DNA of 64,000 nucleotides from Actinoplanes cyaneus (GTDB taxonomy: Bacteria; Actinomycetota; Actinomycetes; Mycobacteriales; Micromonosporaceae): positions 62,001 through 126,000 of the forward strand of contig NZ_BOMH01000037.1 of NCBI RefSeq assembly GCF_016862095.1, in the 5' to 3' direction. Below are positions 23,834 through 31,727 of the stretch, one piece after another. The first letter of the stretch is position 1. Every line of letters starts with the position of its first letter. The notes beneath the pieces are model-generated. The model worked only from the letters and a program-made list of their open reading frames with translations, made no database searches and had not been told where the DNA came from. The position numbers and the translations under genes were made by a program.

Positions 23834-25419
23834 GAGCAGGCCACTCCGGCGAGTTTCACCGTGGCCGGCGTCGACGCCGTGCCGTTGGCGGTGAACCCGA
23901 CCGTGACCGAGGCTCCTGCCGCCAGCGTCGTGGCGTGACTCGGCGCCGCCGCGGTGACCGTGGTGCCGGACTGGGTGACCGTCGCGTTCCAGCCGTTGAC
24001 GAGCGTCACGCCGGACGGCCAGGTCCAGGTGACCTGCCACGGGTTGATCGCGGCGCCGCCGGTGTTCTGCACCTTGACCTGGCCCTGGAAGCCGCCCTGC
24101 CACGCGTTGTCCTGCGTGTAGGTGACCTTGCACCCGCCGGTCGGCGCGGGACCGCTGGACGAGGTCGACGGTGACGGGCCGGTGGTGCCGCCACCGGCGA
24201 CCGGCGCGATCAGGTACGGCTGCAGGATCGCCTGCTTGGCCTGGTTGACAGTGGTCCAGTCGTCGTTGGCGATGCCGCCGGTGTCACCGGAGTTCGGGTT
24301 CCACGACCAGTAGGTGAACGACATGCCGTTGACGCCCGTGCCGGTGTACTTCATCAGTTCCTGCAGCCACACCTTGTCGACGTTGCTGGCGAGCGTCGTG
24401 CCGAACTCGCCCATCATGATCGGCGCGATGTTCTGCTTGTACAGGTAACCCCAGTAGTGATCCCAGATCGCCGGCATGTTCGCCGGGTACGCCGGGTCGT
24501 CGAACCACGCCTGGTGGTAGACCGACGTCGCGTACTCGTGGGGCGAGTAGACCAGGCGGTTCGCCACGTCGAGGCGTACCGGGAAATCTCCTGCCTTGGA
24601 AAGGTTGCCACCCCACCAGCCGCAGTCCTCGTCGTTGCTGGTGTCGTTGTCCCACACGTTGGACAGACCGCCGCTCGGGCAGCTGACGCCCTCCACGAAG
24701 ATCAGCCAGTTGGGCTGGACCGCGAGGATCGCGTTGCCGGCGCGCTCCGCGGCGAGACGCCAGTCACGGGCGGTGTCGCCGCAGCCCCAGCACGCCCCGG
24801 TCGCGGCCGGGTTGGTGCCCTCGGCGTGCGGCTCGTTGTGCAGGTCGGCGCCGATGACCGTGCTGTTGCCCGCATAGTGCTGCGCGAGCATCTTCCAATC
24901 GGAGATCCAGGTGCTTTCCGGTACGGCGGTGGTGTACCAGAGGGCCGTCTGACCCGCTGACGTCGGCCGGTGCCGGTCGAGGATGATCCGCATGCCCTTG
25001 GTTCCCGCGTACGCGACCACCTTGTCCAGGATCTGCAGCGGCGACAGCCCGACGAGGTCCGGGTTGACGAAGTCGTTGACGCCGGACGCGGTCGCCCCGG
25101 CCTTGAGCGCGTCGTCGGAGAACGGGACCCGCAGCGTGTTGTAGCCGAGCGAGGCCATCGTGTCGAGCTGACCCTTCCACGGGTTGCTGGACCACAGGCC
25201 GTGGAACGTCTTGTTGTCGGTCTCCATGCCGAACCAGTTGATCCCGGTCAGCCGGACGGTGGCGCCCGTGCTGTCGACGATCTTGCTGCCGCTGGTGTGC
25301 AGATAGCCGGTGCCGGTGCCGCCGGTGGCGGCGCTGGCGGGTGGGGCGGTGAGGACGGTGGCCGTGGCCGCCGCGGCGACGAGCGACACGGCGCCGGCCA
25401 GCCAGGTACGGAGGTGCAT
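23830..25419 (-). CDS. Secreted GH5 cellulase (endoglucanase) with CBM2
   Basis: 529 residues. The signal peptide ends at PPASAA. The GH5 barrel (about 35-400) carries DLHNEPHAEG with the acid/base Glu and MMGEFGTTL with the nucleophile Glu, plus the RVPFSDDAL and VYSPHEYA blocks of the endoglucanase subfamily. A short TTGPSPSTSSSGPAP linker joins a C-terminal CBM2 (GCKVTYTQDNAWQGGFQGQV). The AAGGAG ribosome site is embedded in a partial CebR palindrome, and a perfect CebR box lies 47 bases upstream. It should cut internal beta-1,4-glucan bonds; a CBM2-Cip1-like gene overlaps downstream. Confidence 0.9.
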   Translation of the reverse strand: MHLRTWLAGAVSLVAAAATATVLTAPPASAATGGTGTGYLHTSGSKIVDSTGATVRLTGINWFGMETDNKTFHGLWSSNPWKGQLDTMASLGYNTLRVPFSDDALKAGATASGVNDFVNPDLVGLSPLQILDKVVAYAGTKGMRIILDRHRPTSAGQTALWYTTAVPESTWISDWKMLAQHYAGNSTVIGADLHNEPHAEGTNPAATGACWGCGDTARDWRLAAERAGNAILAVQPNWLIFVEGVSCPSGGLSNVWDNDTSNDEDCGWWGGNLSKAGDFPVRLDVANRLVYSPHEYATSVYHQAWFDDPAYPANMPAIWDHYWGYLYKQNIAPIMMGEFGTTLASNVDKVWLQELMKYTGTGVNGMSFTYWSWNPNSGDTGGIANDDWTTVNQAKQAILQPYLIAPVAGGGTTGPSPSTSSSGPAPTGGCKVTYTQDNAWQGGFQGQVKVQNTGGAAINPWQVTWTWPSGVTLVNGWNATVTQSGTTVTAAAPSHATTLAAGASVTVGFTANGTASTPATVKLAGVACS

Positions 25420-25430
25420 GGGAGCGCTCC
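25419..25430. promoter_or_regulatory. Partial CebR-like palindrome over the cellulase ribosome-binding site
   Basis: TGGGAGCGCTCC matches the first 12 positions of the 14-base CebR consensus and then diverges (TT). On the minus strand it contains the AAGGAG ribosome-binding site and abuts the ATG at 25419. It could be a secondary repressor site or a coincidental GC-rich match. Confidence 0.5.
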
Positions 25431-25465
25431 TTCGGGGACGGAAGGCAGTTAACGACATCGTTGCA

Positions 25466-25479
25466 TGGGAGCGCTCCCA
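25466..25479. promoter_or_regulatory. Perfect CebR operator before the GH5 cellulase operon
   Basis: TGGGAGCGCTCCCA is an exact 14-base palindrome identical to the CebR consensus, 47 bases upstream of the cellulase ATG. It sets the cellulase/Cip1-like operon under cello-oligosaccharide control together with the divergent mannanase gene. Confidence 0.85.
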
Positions 25480-25555
25480 GCAACAATGCTCATCAATACT
25501 TCCGTGCCGGGACCCGAGCGCCGGCGCTCGTTCCGGAGCACCCCACCGCCTGCGG

Positions 25556-26299
25556 TCAGTGCGGCAACGAGCGCAGCGCCTCCACCACGGCGTCCGCCGC
25601 GCGCAGCGGGACGAAGTGATCGACTCCGGGAAGCCGGACCAGGCGGCAGCCGGGGATCCGCCGTGCGGCTTCGACGCACGCCGGGACGAAGGACGGCCGT
25701 TCGAGATCGCCGAGCAACAGCACCGACGGAGTGACGACCTCCTCCAGGCGGGCCCACGCGTTGCCGTCACCGGCGAGGAGCCCACCCCAGTTGAGCCAGA
25801 ACCGGACCGACGAGCGCAACTGCTCGACGACCAGGGGGTCACGCCCGGCCCGGCCCCAGCGGGCGAGGCCCTGCTCGACGAAGACGTCCGGGTCGGAGCT
25901 GTCCGGCTCGTCATCCGGGTCCCGGGCCGCGGGAGCGCCGGAGATGCCGGGGCAGGCCAGCACCATGCCGCGAACCCGGCCCGGCTCGGCGAGCGCGAGG
26001 TCGAGCACCGCTCCCCCGCCCATGCTGCACCCGGCGAACAGGGCCGGCCCCGCATCCAGCTCGTCGAGCACTCGCCGCAGGTCGTCGAGCGGGGAGAACG
26101 TCGCGGTGGGTGGCGCTGATCGGCCGAAGCCCCGGACGTCGTAGCGGATCAGCCGGTACTGCCCGGCGAGCCGCTCCCGCACCGGGTCCCAGATTCGCGA
26201 GTCGCCGGTTCCCGGGTGCAACAGCACGACGGGCGGCAGGTCGTCACCGGTGTCGTCGGCCCAGACGGACCCGTTCCCCACCTCGATCAGTCGTTCCAC
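25556..26299 (-). CDS. Alpha/beta-hydrolase fold protein
   Basis: 247 residues. The nucleophile elbow is AGCSMGGGAV (Ser in G-x-S-x-G form), the oxyanion region is VVLLHPGTGDSR, and the catalytic His lies in PGVDHFVPL close to the C-terminus. IRYDVRGFGRS is the usual strand-4 block. The likely substrates are small esters or lactones. No signal peptide is present. It stands apart from the cellulase genes and is not under their CebR box. Confidence 0.8.
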   Translation of the reverse strand: MERLIEVGNGSVWADDTGDDLPPVVLLHPGTGDSRIWDPVRERLAGQYRLIRYDVRGFGRSAPPTATFSPLDDLRRVLDELDAGPALFAGCSMGGGAVLDLALAEPGRVRGMVLACPGISGAPAARDPDDEPDSSDPDVFVEQGLARWGRAGRDPLVVEQLRSSVRFWLNWGGLLAGDGNAWARLEEVVTPSVLLLGDLERPSFVPACVEAARRIPGCRLVRLPGVDHFVPLRAADAVVEALRSLPH

Positions 26300-26546
26300 G
26301 GCGCCGAGCCTCGCACACGCCCCCGGACCCGGAGCGGGTCACACCGCCTACAGCGTCCTAGGAGGATGGGCTGGTTGCCCCGCGACGGTCCCGGGGCAGC
26401 TCAGCTCGGCGATCACCGGCGATTCCGGCCGCGGTCCGGGAGGATCAAAGGGCGATCACGTCGCCCGGTAGGCTCGTGCATCGACGGCTCACGGGCGGCG
26501 GGGTGCTGGTCACCCGGTCGCCGTGGACAGCGGAGGGGCATCGCAG

Positions 26547-27083
26547 ATGGACGTGCACGACACCGGTTACGACGACGACGGCGTCGGAGCGGCGCCCTCG
26601 GTGGCGCGGCTGCTCCTGGAGCTGCGCGCCAACACCAGCGTCGACGTGAAGCCGGCCGGCCGCAGCATCCAGATCCGCCCGCAGGGCGCGCGCAACATCG
26701 CCGTGAACATCCACCCCGGCGGGGTCGACATCGCGGTGGCGCGCAACCAGGCCGACGAGGTGGCGGGCACCATCTACGGCGCGACGGTGATCGACCCGGA
26801 CGACCCGGTGCCGTTCGTGTCGGTCGACGCAAGCCTGATCGACGCCAACTACGACGCGATCCTGGCCGCCGCCGTGCAGGCCGTGGAGCTGCGCAAGTCC
26901 GGCCCGCCGAAGACGCCGCGCACCGCCGCGACCCGCACGGCCGCCGCTCCGAAGGCGGCCAAGGCGGCCAAGGCGACGACCCGCTCGACCCGGCCCGCGC
27001 CGCGGCCGGACCAGCCGATCTGCCCCCGCTGCAAGCAGTATGAACTGCTCGCCAGCGGCGAGTGCCCGTCCGGTTACTGCTGA
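26547..27083 (+). CDS. Unknown actinobacterial protein with C-terminal Cys zinc-ribbon-like motif
   Basis: 178 residues from ATG 26547, chosen because GGAGGGG lies 8 bases upstream (GTG 26523 is the longer alternative). An N-terminal globular part of about 110 residues (RLLLELRANTSVDVKPAGRS, IYGATVIDPDDPVP) is followed by a Lys/Ala/Thr-rich tail and ends in CPRCKQYELLASGECPSGYC. These four cysteines suggest one zinc site. No known domain is recognised. The stop codon region is part of an 18-bp triplicate. Nucleic-acid binding is plausible from the basic tail, but this is inference. Confidence 0.6.
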   Translation: MDVHDTGYDDDGVGAAPSVARLLLELRANTSVDVKPAGRSIQIRPQGARNIAVNIHPGGVDIAVARNQADEVAGTIYGATVIDPDDPVPFVSVDASLIDANYDAILAAAVQAVELRKSGPPKTPRTAATRTAAAPKAAKAAKATTRSTRPAPRPDQPICPRCKQYELLASGECPSGYC

Positions 27084-27125
27084 ACCACGGCTTACTGCTG
27101 AACCAGGGCTTACTGCTGGACCATG
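27072..27125 (+). repeat. Three tandem 18-bp repeats spanning the stop codon
   Basis: Three copies of an 18-base unit (GCTTACTGCTGAACCAGG and variants) lie end to end. The first holds the last codons and the TGA of the zinc-ribbon gene, the second repeats the TGA, and the third has TGG in its place. The unit is a multiple of three, so the frame is kept through all copies. Confidence 0.8.
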
Positions 27126-27133
27126 GCCTCGGC

Positions 27134-27889
27134 TCAGCGGTGGCCGGGGCCGGCCGGAGGCGACTCCGGCACCGGCCCCGCTGACGGTTTCCGGCGCCGG
27201 ACGAGTTCGCCGGGGGTCATCCCGGCGAACTCTGCGGTTTCCCGGGTCAGGTGCGCCTGATCGGTGTACCCGGCGCGCACCGCCAGCTCGCCCAGACTCC
27301 CCTCGCCCGCCATGCGCAGGAACCGCCGGAACCGGTAGACCCGCTGCAGCGTCTTCGGCCCGTACCCGACAGCGGCGCCGAACCGTCGCCGGAGCTGCCG
27401 GTCACTGACGCCGAGCCGGTCGCCGAGTTCCGGCACGCGCAGCCCGGGATCTCTCAGCAGCCGGGCCGCGGCCAGCATGACCGGGTCCGCGGGCCGCTCC
27501 TCGGCGAGCCGCCCGGTCAGCCCTACGAGCCGGCGCAGCGCCTCCGCGGGCGCGAGCTCACCCGGCAGACTCACCCGCAAGCCGAGGTCGGTGAGGTCCG
27601 GGCGCAGGTTCCGCAGCGGTGTCAGCGGCATCCCCAGCAGCGTCCCACCGGCGCCGGGCCGCAGCCGCACCCCGACGACGTGCCGCCCGCCCGGGCCGGC
27701 GTTCGCCACGGGACCGGTGTCCGGGCCGGCCAGGAACGCGCCTCGCTCGCTCTGCCAGATCAGGTCCACGCAGCCGTCCGGCAGGATCGGCATGGCACCG
27801 TCGGCGGGCCGCTCCGTGACGGTGCTGCGCCAGAGGCACGCGACGGCGTCGCGCAACGACTCCGGCGGTGCCCACTCGACGTATCCCAT
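27134..27889 (-). CDS. AraC-family transcriptional regulator
   Basis: 251 residues. The N-terminal sensor domain (PPESLRDAVACLWRS, PILPDGCVDLIW) is of the DUF6597 kind seen in actinobacterial AraC proteins. The C-terminal pair of helix-turn-helix motifs is RVPELGDRLGVSDRQLRRRF and SLGELAVRAGYTDQAHLTRE, ending in GMTPGELVRRR. It diverges from the toroid-fold gene starting at 27939, with only 49 bases between the starts, so it may regulate that gene. The inducer is unknown. Confidence 0.85.
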   Translation of the reverse strand: MGYVEWAPPESLRDAVACLWRSTVTERPADGAMPILPDGCVDLIWQSERGAFLAGPDTGPVANAGPGGRHVVGVRLRPGAGGTLLGMPLTPLRNLRPDLTDLGLRVSLPGELAPAEALRRLVGLTGRLAEERPADPVMLAAARLLRDPGLRVPELGDRLGVSDRQLRRRFGAAVGYGPKTLQRVYRFRRFLRMAGEGSLGELAVRAGYTDQAHLTRETAEFAGMTPGELVRRRKPSAGPVPESPPAGPGHR

Positions 27890-27938
27890 GACCGATTTCT
27901 ACAAGACGTACGAGGCACCGCGCCAATAGCGTCGGGGC

Positions 27939-28817
27939 ATGAGCGCTGATTTCCGTACCGCCGAGAAGTTCCTGCAGGCCGAAGGCCGTCTCCTGGAGCG
28001 CCGCCTGTTCGGGGTGCTGTTCCGCGACGAGGCGCCGCAGGGTGTGGTCGAGGTGCTGCGGGGCTATCGGAACGCCGACGGCGGTTTCGGGCACGGCCTG
28101 GAGCCGGACAAGCGCTGCCCGGCGAGCCTGCCGGTCGACGTCGAGGTCGCGTTCCAGGCGCTCGCCGCGATCGGTTCGCCCGAGCTGCTGGGCCCGGCCT
28201 GCGACTTCCTGAGCAGCGTCAGCAAGAACGGAGCCGTGCCGCTGGCCTTCCCGGTGATCGAGGACCATCCGCGGGCGGCGCACTGGACCGACTGGACCTA
28301 CGAGCCCGGGGTGAACCCGACGGCCGGGCTGGCGGGGCTGCTGTACCGGCTCGGCTTCGAGCACCCGTGGCGGGACGCGGCCACCGCCTACCTGTGGGAG
28401 ACGATCGAGTCGGAGAACCTTCCCGACGAGACGCACGGGCTCAACGAGGTGCTGACCTTCCTCGCGTACGTCCCGGACCGCGCCCGCGCGAACCGCGCCG
28501 CCCCGGCCGTCGTCGCACGGCTCACCGCGTCCCCGCTGTTCCAGGCGATGCCGAAACCCGGTGAGTACGGCCTGACACCGCTCGCGGTGGCGCCGCTCGC
28601 CGACTCGCCGTGGCGGGCACTCTTCGACGACTCCCAGCTCGACGCGCACCTGAACCAGCTCGCCGCCGCGCAACAGCAGGACGGCGGCTGGCCGATCCCG
28701 TGGGAGCCGCCGAGCCAGGCGTCGCTGCTGGAGTGGCGCGGCATCGTGACGTTGCAGGCGCTGCGCACCCTCACGTCGTACGGCAGGATCACGCCGACTG
28801 CGCACGGGATGGCCTAG
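27939..28817 (+). CDS. Alpha/alpha-toroid (prenyltransferase/squalene-cyclase-fold) protein, function unknown
   Basis: 292 residues. The repeats GYRNADGGFGHGLEPD near 45 and QQQDGGWPIPWEPPS near 245 are the QW-like turns (DGGF, DGGW) of the six-hairpin alpha/alpha toroid. The DxDD and metal-binding motifs of real terpene cyclases or prenyltransferases are absent. It may act in glycan or peptide modification, or just as a scaffold. It diverges from an AraC regulator that could control it. No signal peptide is seen. Confidence 0.6.
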   Translation: MSADFRTAEKFLQAEGRLLERRLFGVLFRDEAPQGVVEVLRGYRNADGGFGHGLEPDKRCPASLPVDVEVAFQALAAIGSPELLGPACDFLSSVSKNGAVPLAFPVIEDHPRAAHWTDWTYEPGVNPTAGLAGLLYRLGFEHPWRDAATAYLWETIESENLPDETHGLNEVLTFLAYVPDRARANRAAPAVVARLTASPLFQAMPKPGEYGLTPLAVAPLADSPWRALFDDSQLDAHLNQLAAAQQQDGGWPIPWEPPSQASLLEWRGIVTLQALRTLTSYGRITPTAHGMA

Positions 28818-28839
28818 CCGACCGGGGCGGCGGGCCGGT

Positions 28840-29556
28840 TCAGCCCCACCACGCCGCGCCGCAGGCCAGGATGACCATCGCGATGAAGACGGCGAAGACC
28901 GCGATCAGCAGGGAGACGAACTTCTTGCCGCTGACGGTCCGGTCCGTGGCGAGGACCGGCGGCGGGTCCGGTGCCGCGAACAGGGTGGGATCGAACCATG
29001 CCGCGGCTCCGGCGAAGTCGGCCGGCGGGTCGGCGGGGATCCGCCCGATGGGCGTGACCGGCAACTTCGTCTCGTCGAGCCCGCCGGGGCCCGCGCCGGC
29101 GTCAGCGGGCGCCAGGGCGGCGGTGGCGCCGACCGTGATGACCGACGCGGAGATGCCGTGGCCGGCCAGGGCGCCGAGCATCAGCGTCGTGTGGTTGACC
29201 GAGTCCGGCCCGGGGCCGGTCACCACCAGCGCCCCGGCGCCCAGCGCGGCGGTCAGGTCGGCGAGGTTCCAGCCGTCGCCGCCCACCGGCACCAGCGGCC
29301 CGGCCGGCGCCGCGACCAGCACCAGTGGGTACGCCTTGACCACCGCCACGACGAGATCCCGGGCGTCTTCGAGGGACAGCTCGTCCACGAGCACGAGGCC
29401 CGCGACCCGGCCCTGCAGAGGATCCGGCGTCGTGGTGCCCACGATCACGACGGCGACCGGCGTCTCACTGCCCGCCGTGATCGCCGCGGCAGCGGTCCGC
29501 CAGTCCACGTCCGTCGAGGTCGCCGTGATCATCCACAATCGTCTGCCCCGGCCCAC
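28840..29556 (-). CDS. BioD-like (dethiobiotin synthetase fold) protein with degenerate P-loop and C-terminal TM
   Basis: About 238 residues from GTG 29556 (ATG 29532 is also possible). The fold is recognised by GGDGWNLADLTAALGAGALV and PDSVNHTTLMLGALAGHGI, blocks typical of BioD. The expected N-terminal nucleotide loop (GTxVGKT) reads STDVDWRT, with no catalytic Lys, and the VEGAGG motif reads VAAPAGP. It ends with a long hydrophobic helix (FVSLLIAVFAVFIAMVILAC). It is therefore unlikely to make dethiobiotin and looks like a membrane-tethered pseudoenzyme. No bio genes are nearby. Confidence 0.65.
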   Translation of the reverse strand: MGRGRRLWMITATSTDVDWRTAAAAITAGSETPVAVVIVGTTTPDPLQGRVAGLVLVDELSLEDARDLVVAVVKAYPLVLVAAPAGPLVPVGGDGWNLADLTAALGAGALVVTGPGPDSVNHTTLMLGALAGHGISASVITVGATAALAPADAGAGPGGLDETKLPVTPIGRIPADPPADFAGAAAWFDPTLFAAPDPPPVLATDRTVSGKKFVSLLIAVFAVFIAMVILACGAAWWG

Positions 29557-29926
29557 GCCGCCACTGTAGAGGATGCGACATACGCCCGGGACCTCGCCGA
29601 TACGCCTTCCACGGCGGTCCCGCGAATGCCAATCATCCGGTTGACTGGGGTATCCAGATGATTGAAGACGCTGGTGGGACACCCCGGCAGTGATTTTCGG
29701 TACGACTTCGGTTGCCGTTCGGTCTCAGGTCGCCGGTAACCGCGCCGATACTCCCGGCCATGAACGCTCCGCATCGCCACCGTCACGGTCCGTCCGTGGC
29801 CGTGGTGACCGCCCGCCGGGTGGACACCGGATCACCGTCGCCGCTGACGGACCGGCCGGCACGAGCGCTCTGCCCCTCACCCCGGACCCGGGCGACGCCC
29901 CCGTTCCTGACCACCTGGGAGCAACG
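29557..29926. other. Intergenic region with an inverted repeat
   Basis: This 370-bp divergent gap has open frames of shadow composition but no convincing gene. It holds an imperfect inverted repeat, CAATCATCCGG (29630-29640) against CCAGATGATTG (29654-29664), 10 of 11 paired, with TTGACT between the arms. That arrangement suits an operator overlapping a -35 element for one of the two divergent genes. Confidence 0.45.
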
Positions 29927-30844
29927 ATGCTCGGACTCTTCCGCAAGGCGAACGCCCCGGACACCGACCCCGCCGAGGCGGACCTGGAGCTACGCGCCGC
30001 CCGGGACCGTGCCCTGGCCGGCGACTGGACCGCGGTGCACCGCCTGATCGCGGCCGCCGGCCGCGACCGTGAGCTGCGTGCCCGCCGCCTGTCGGTGCTC
30101 GCCGCGACGGCCGCCCGGGATCCGCGCTGGCTGCTGGCGTGGGAGGCCGCAATGCCGGAGGACCCGGCCGTGGCGATCCTGCGCGCGCACACCCTGCTGG
30201 ATCAGGAGGCGGCGCGGGACAGCGGCCTGGCGGCCCGGGCGGTCCGGCGTGCGGCCGAGCTCAACCCGGACGACGCCCACCCCCTGGTGATCAGCATGAA
30301 CACCATGTTCGCCGACGGCTATCGCCGGGCCGGTGACTTCGCCGACTCGCTGCGCGAGGCCCTGCGCCGTGACCCGCACCACTTCGAGGCGCACCTGGCC
30401 GCGGTGCGTTTCGCGTGCGCCAGGTGGTACGGCACCCACGACGAGATGTTCGCCGCCGCCCGTTCCGCGGCGGCGGGCGCGCCGCCCGGTTCGCCGGCGG
30501 TGCTGCTGCCGCTGCTGGCGCACTTCGAGTACGCCCTGCGGGAGGTTCCGGCTCTCACTGCCGCCAAGGCGTACTTCAGCCGGGCGGACGTGCGGGCCGA
30601 GATCACCTGCTGCGCGGCGAAGTGGCGCGCCGGTCAGGACCACCGTCTCACCGGCCGGGGAGTGACCGCCCGGCACTGGCTGGCGCTGGCCGCCTACCTG
30701 TCCGACCAGGACCGGGAGGCCGCGCGGACGCTGCTGACCGAGGTCGGCTCGTTCCTGGGCGACACGCCGGTCTACGGCTACTTCTGGGCCACCCCGGCCG
30801 AGGGCTTCCATGCCGTCCAACGCTGGGCGAAGGTCATCGCCTAG
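29927..30844 (+). CDS. Helical-repeat (TPR-like) protein, function unknown
   Basis: 305 residues from ATG 29927, preceded by GGGAG. It is almost wholly alpha-helical, with Ala-rich repeats such as ELRAARDRALAGDWTAVHRL, AARAVRRAAELNPDD and SLREALRRDPHHFEAHLAAV, spaced like tetratricopeptide repeats. NPDD and DPHH turns mark repeat ends. No enzyme motif is visible. It resembles the DUF4034-type actinobacterial proteins. It is the last ordinary chromosomal gene before the IS remnant and the conflict island. Confidence 0.6.
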   Translation: MLGLFRKANAPDTDPAEADLELRAARDRALAGDWTAVHRLIAAAGRDRELRARRLSVLAATAARDPRWLLAWEAAMPEDPAVAILRAHTLLDQEAARDSGLAARAVRRAAELNPDDAHPLVISMNTMFADGYRRAGDFADSLREALRRDPHHFEAHLAAVRFACARWYGTHDEMFAAARSAAAGAPPGSPAVLLPLLAHFEYALREVPALTAAKAYFSRADVRAEITCCAAKWRAGQDHRLTGRGVTARHWLALAAYLSDQDREAARTLLTEVGSFLGDTPVYGYFWATPAEGFHAVQRWAKVIA

Positions 30845-31342
30845 GGTCCGCTCCGTCAACCCCTCAAGGCGGGCCGACAGCACACCGGACGCCCGCCCCC
30901 GCTTCGCCACCTTGCTGGCCGACAAGGCCTACAGCAGCGCAGCGTTCCGCCAGGCCTCATGCGAAATCGGCAAATCGCCGTTGCCGCATTGGTAGCCCGG
31001 GCAGAGGGCCTGATCATCCGGGGGATCACCGGCGATGTTCAGCCCATCGCTCCGGATTGCTCAATGATCGACGCGGATCCGGACTGTTCCGCTCATCACC
31101 AGGTTGTTCGTCCCGATTCGACGGCGCACACCCATCCGAGCATTCCCCTGACACCTGTTTCCTACCGCGCTGCATGGGTTCGGCCAACGATTCGGATGGG
31201 CGGACGCTCATCGTCCACTTAGGTGGTCCGTCTCGTCGGCCGGGCAGAGATCCACCCCGTAACGTCACCTTGCAGAGGCGTCGCAGAAGGGTCAGACTTC
31301 CCCGTAGTTGACGTGCGGCAAGCAAATGACGCGGGGGCAACG
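30845..31342. other. Island left boundary: gene-poor region with transposase fragment
   Basis: About 500 bp without an intact gene. Composition shifts here from the GC-extreme background to more AT-containing sequence. The only recognisable piece is the transposase fragment at 30864-30995. Several frames are open from 30959 to 31222 but none has codon bias or a domain. The promoter of the island operon should lie in 31000-31340; I could not pick one with confidence. Confidence 0.5.
30864..30995 (+). pseudogene. IS5/IS4-type transposase fragment
   Basis: A short frame reads FATLLADKAYSSAAFRQ, close to the conserved block around the second catalytic Asp of IS5/IS4-family DDE transposases (typically LADKAYSSRAxR). 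Both flanks are degraded and no inverted repeats are visible. It marks past insertion-sequence activity at the left edge of the island. Confidence 0.6.
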
Positions 31343-31726
31343 GTGGAATTCGGTAACGAGGCGGCAGGTCGCAGCACGGGCACGGTCTCCATCCGCGCGG
31401 CCGGCTGGGATCCGCATGACGAACGCCTGCTGGCTGAGGCAGAGCCGCTCTTCAACGAGCTTGAGGCGGCGGGGCTCACCGTGCCGGTCGCGGCCGAGCC
31501 CGGCTCGAAGGGGATGGCTGAAACACTGGAGACGGCAGTGGTGGCCCTGGGATCTGCGGGTGCCATCGCAGCCTTCCGTGATATATCGCTGGAATGGATC
31601 AAGGCCCGCACCAACATGTCGATAAAGATCAATTTCGAGTCGACCGGTAAGGAGGTGGAGATCACCGGTCCAATGGCCAATGATCCGCGCGTCTGGGAAC
31701 TACTCAACGAGCAGAACGACCAGTAA
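31343..31726 (+). CDS. EACC1-type effector-associated small protein
   Basis: 127 residues from a GTG with GGGGG five bases upstream (GTG 31313 is an alternative). It has the layout of effector-associated constant component 1: a first strand, GTVSIRAAG; a helix, DERLLAEAEPLFNELEAAG; a central Gly/Ala-rich helical stretch, LETAVVALGSAGAIAAFRDI; a helix, SLEWIKARTN; and a final hairpin, MSIKINFESTGKEVEITGP. EACC1 proteins, described by Aravind and colleagues in NTP-dependent conflict systems, stand next to caspase, trypsin and other effectors. The next gene is a caspase, one base away. Its likely role is adaptor or regulator of the effector. Confidence 0.75.
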   Translation: MEFGNEAAGRSTGTVSIRAAGWDPHDERLLAEAEPLFNELEAAGLTVPVAAEPGSKGMAETLETAVVALGSAGAIAAFRDISLEWIKARTNMSIKINFESTGKEVEITGPMANDPRVWELLNEQNDQ

Positions 31727-31727
31727 A

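Noticed and set aside
29690..29926. N-terminal extension of the TPR-like protein
   Set aside because: The extension is low-complexity Pro/Arg/Ser text, and a good ATG with GGGAG upstream stands at 29927.
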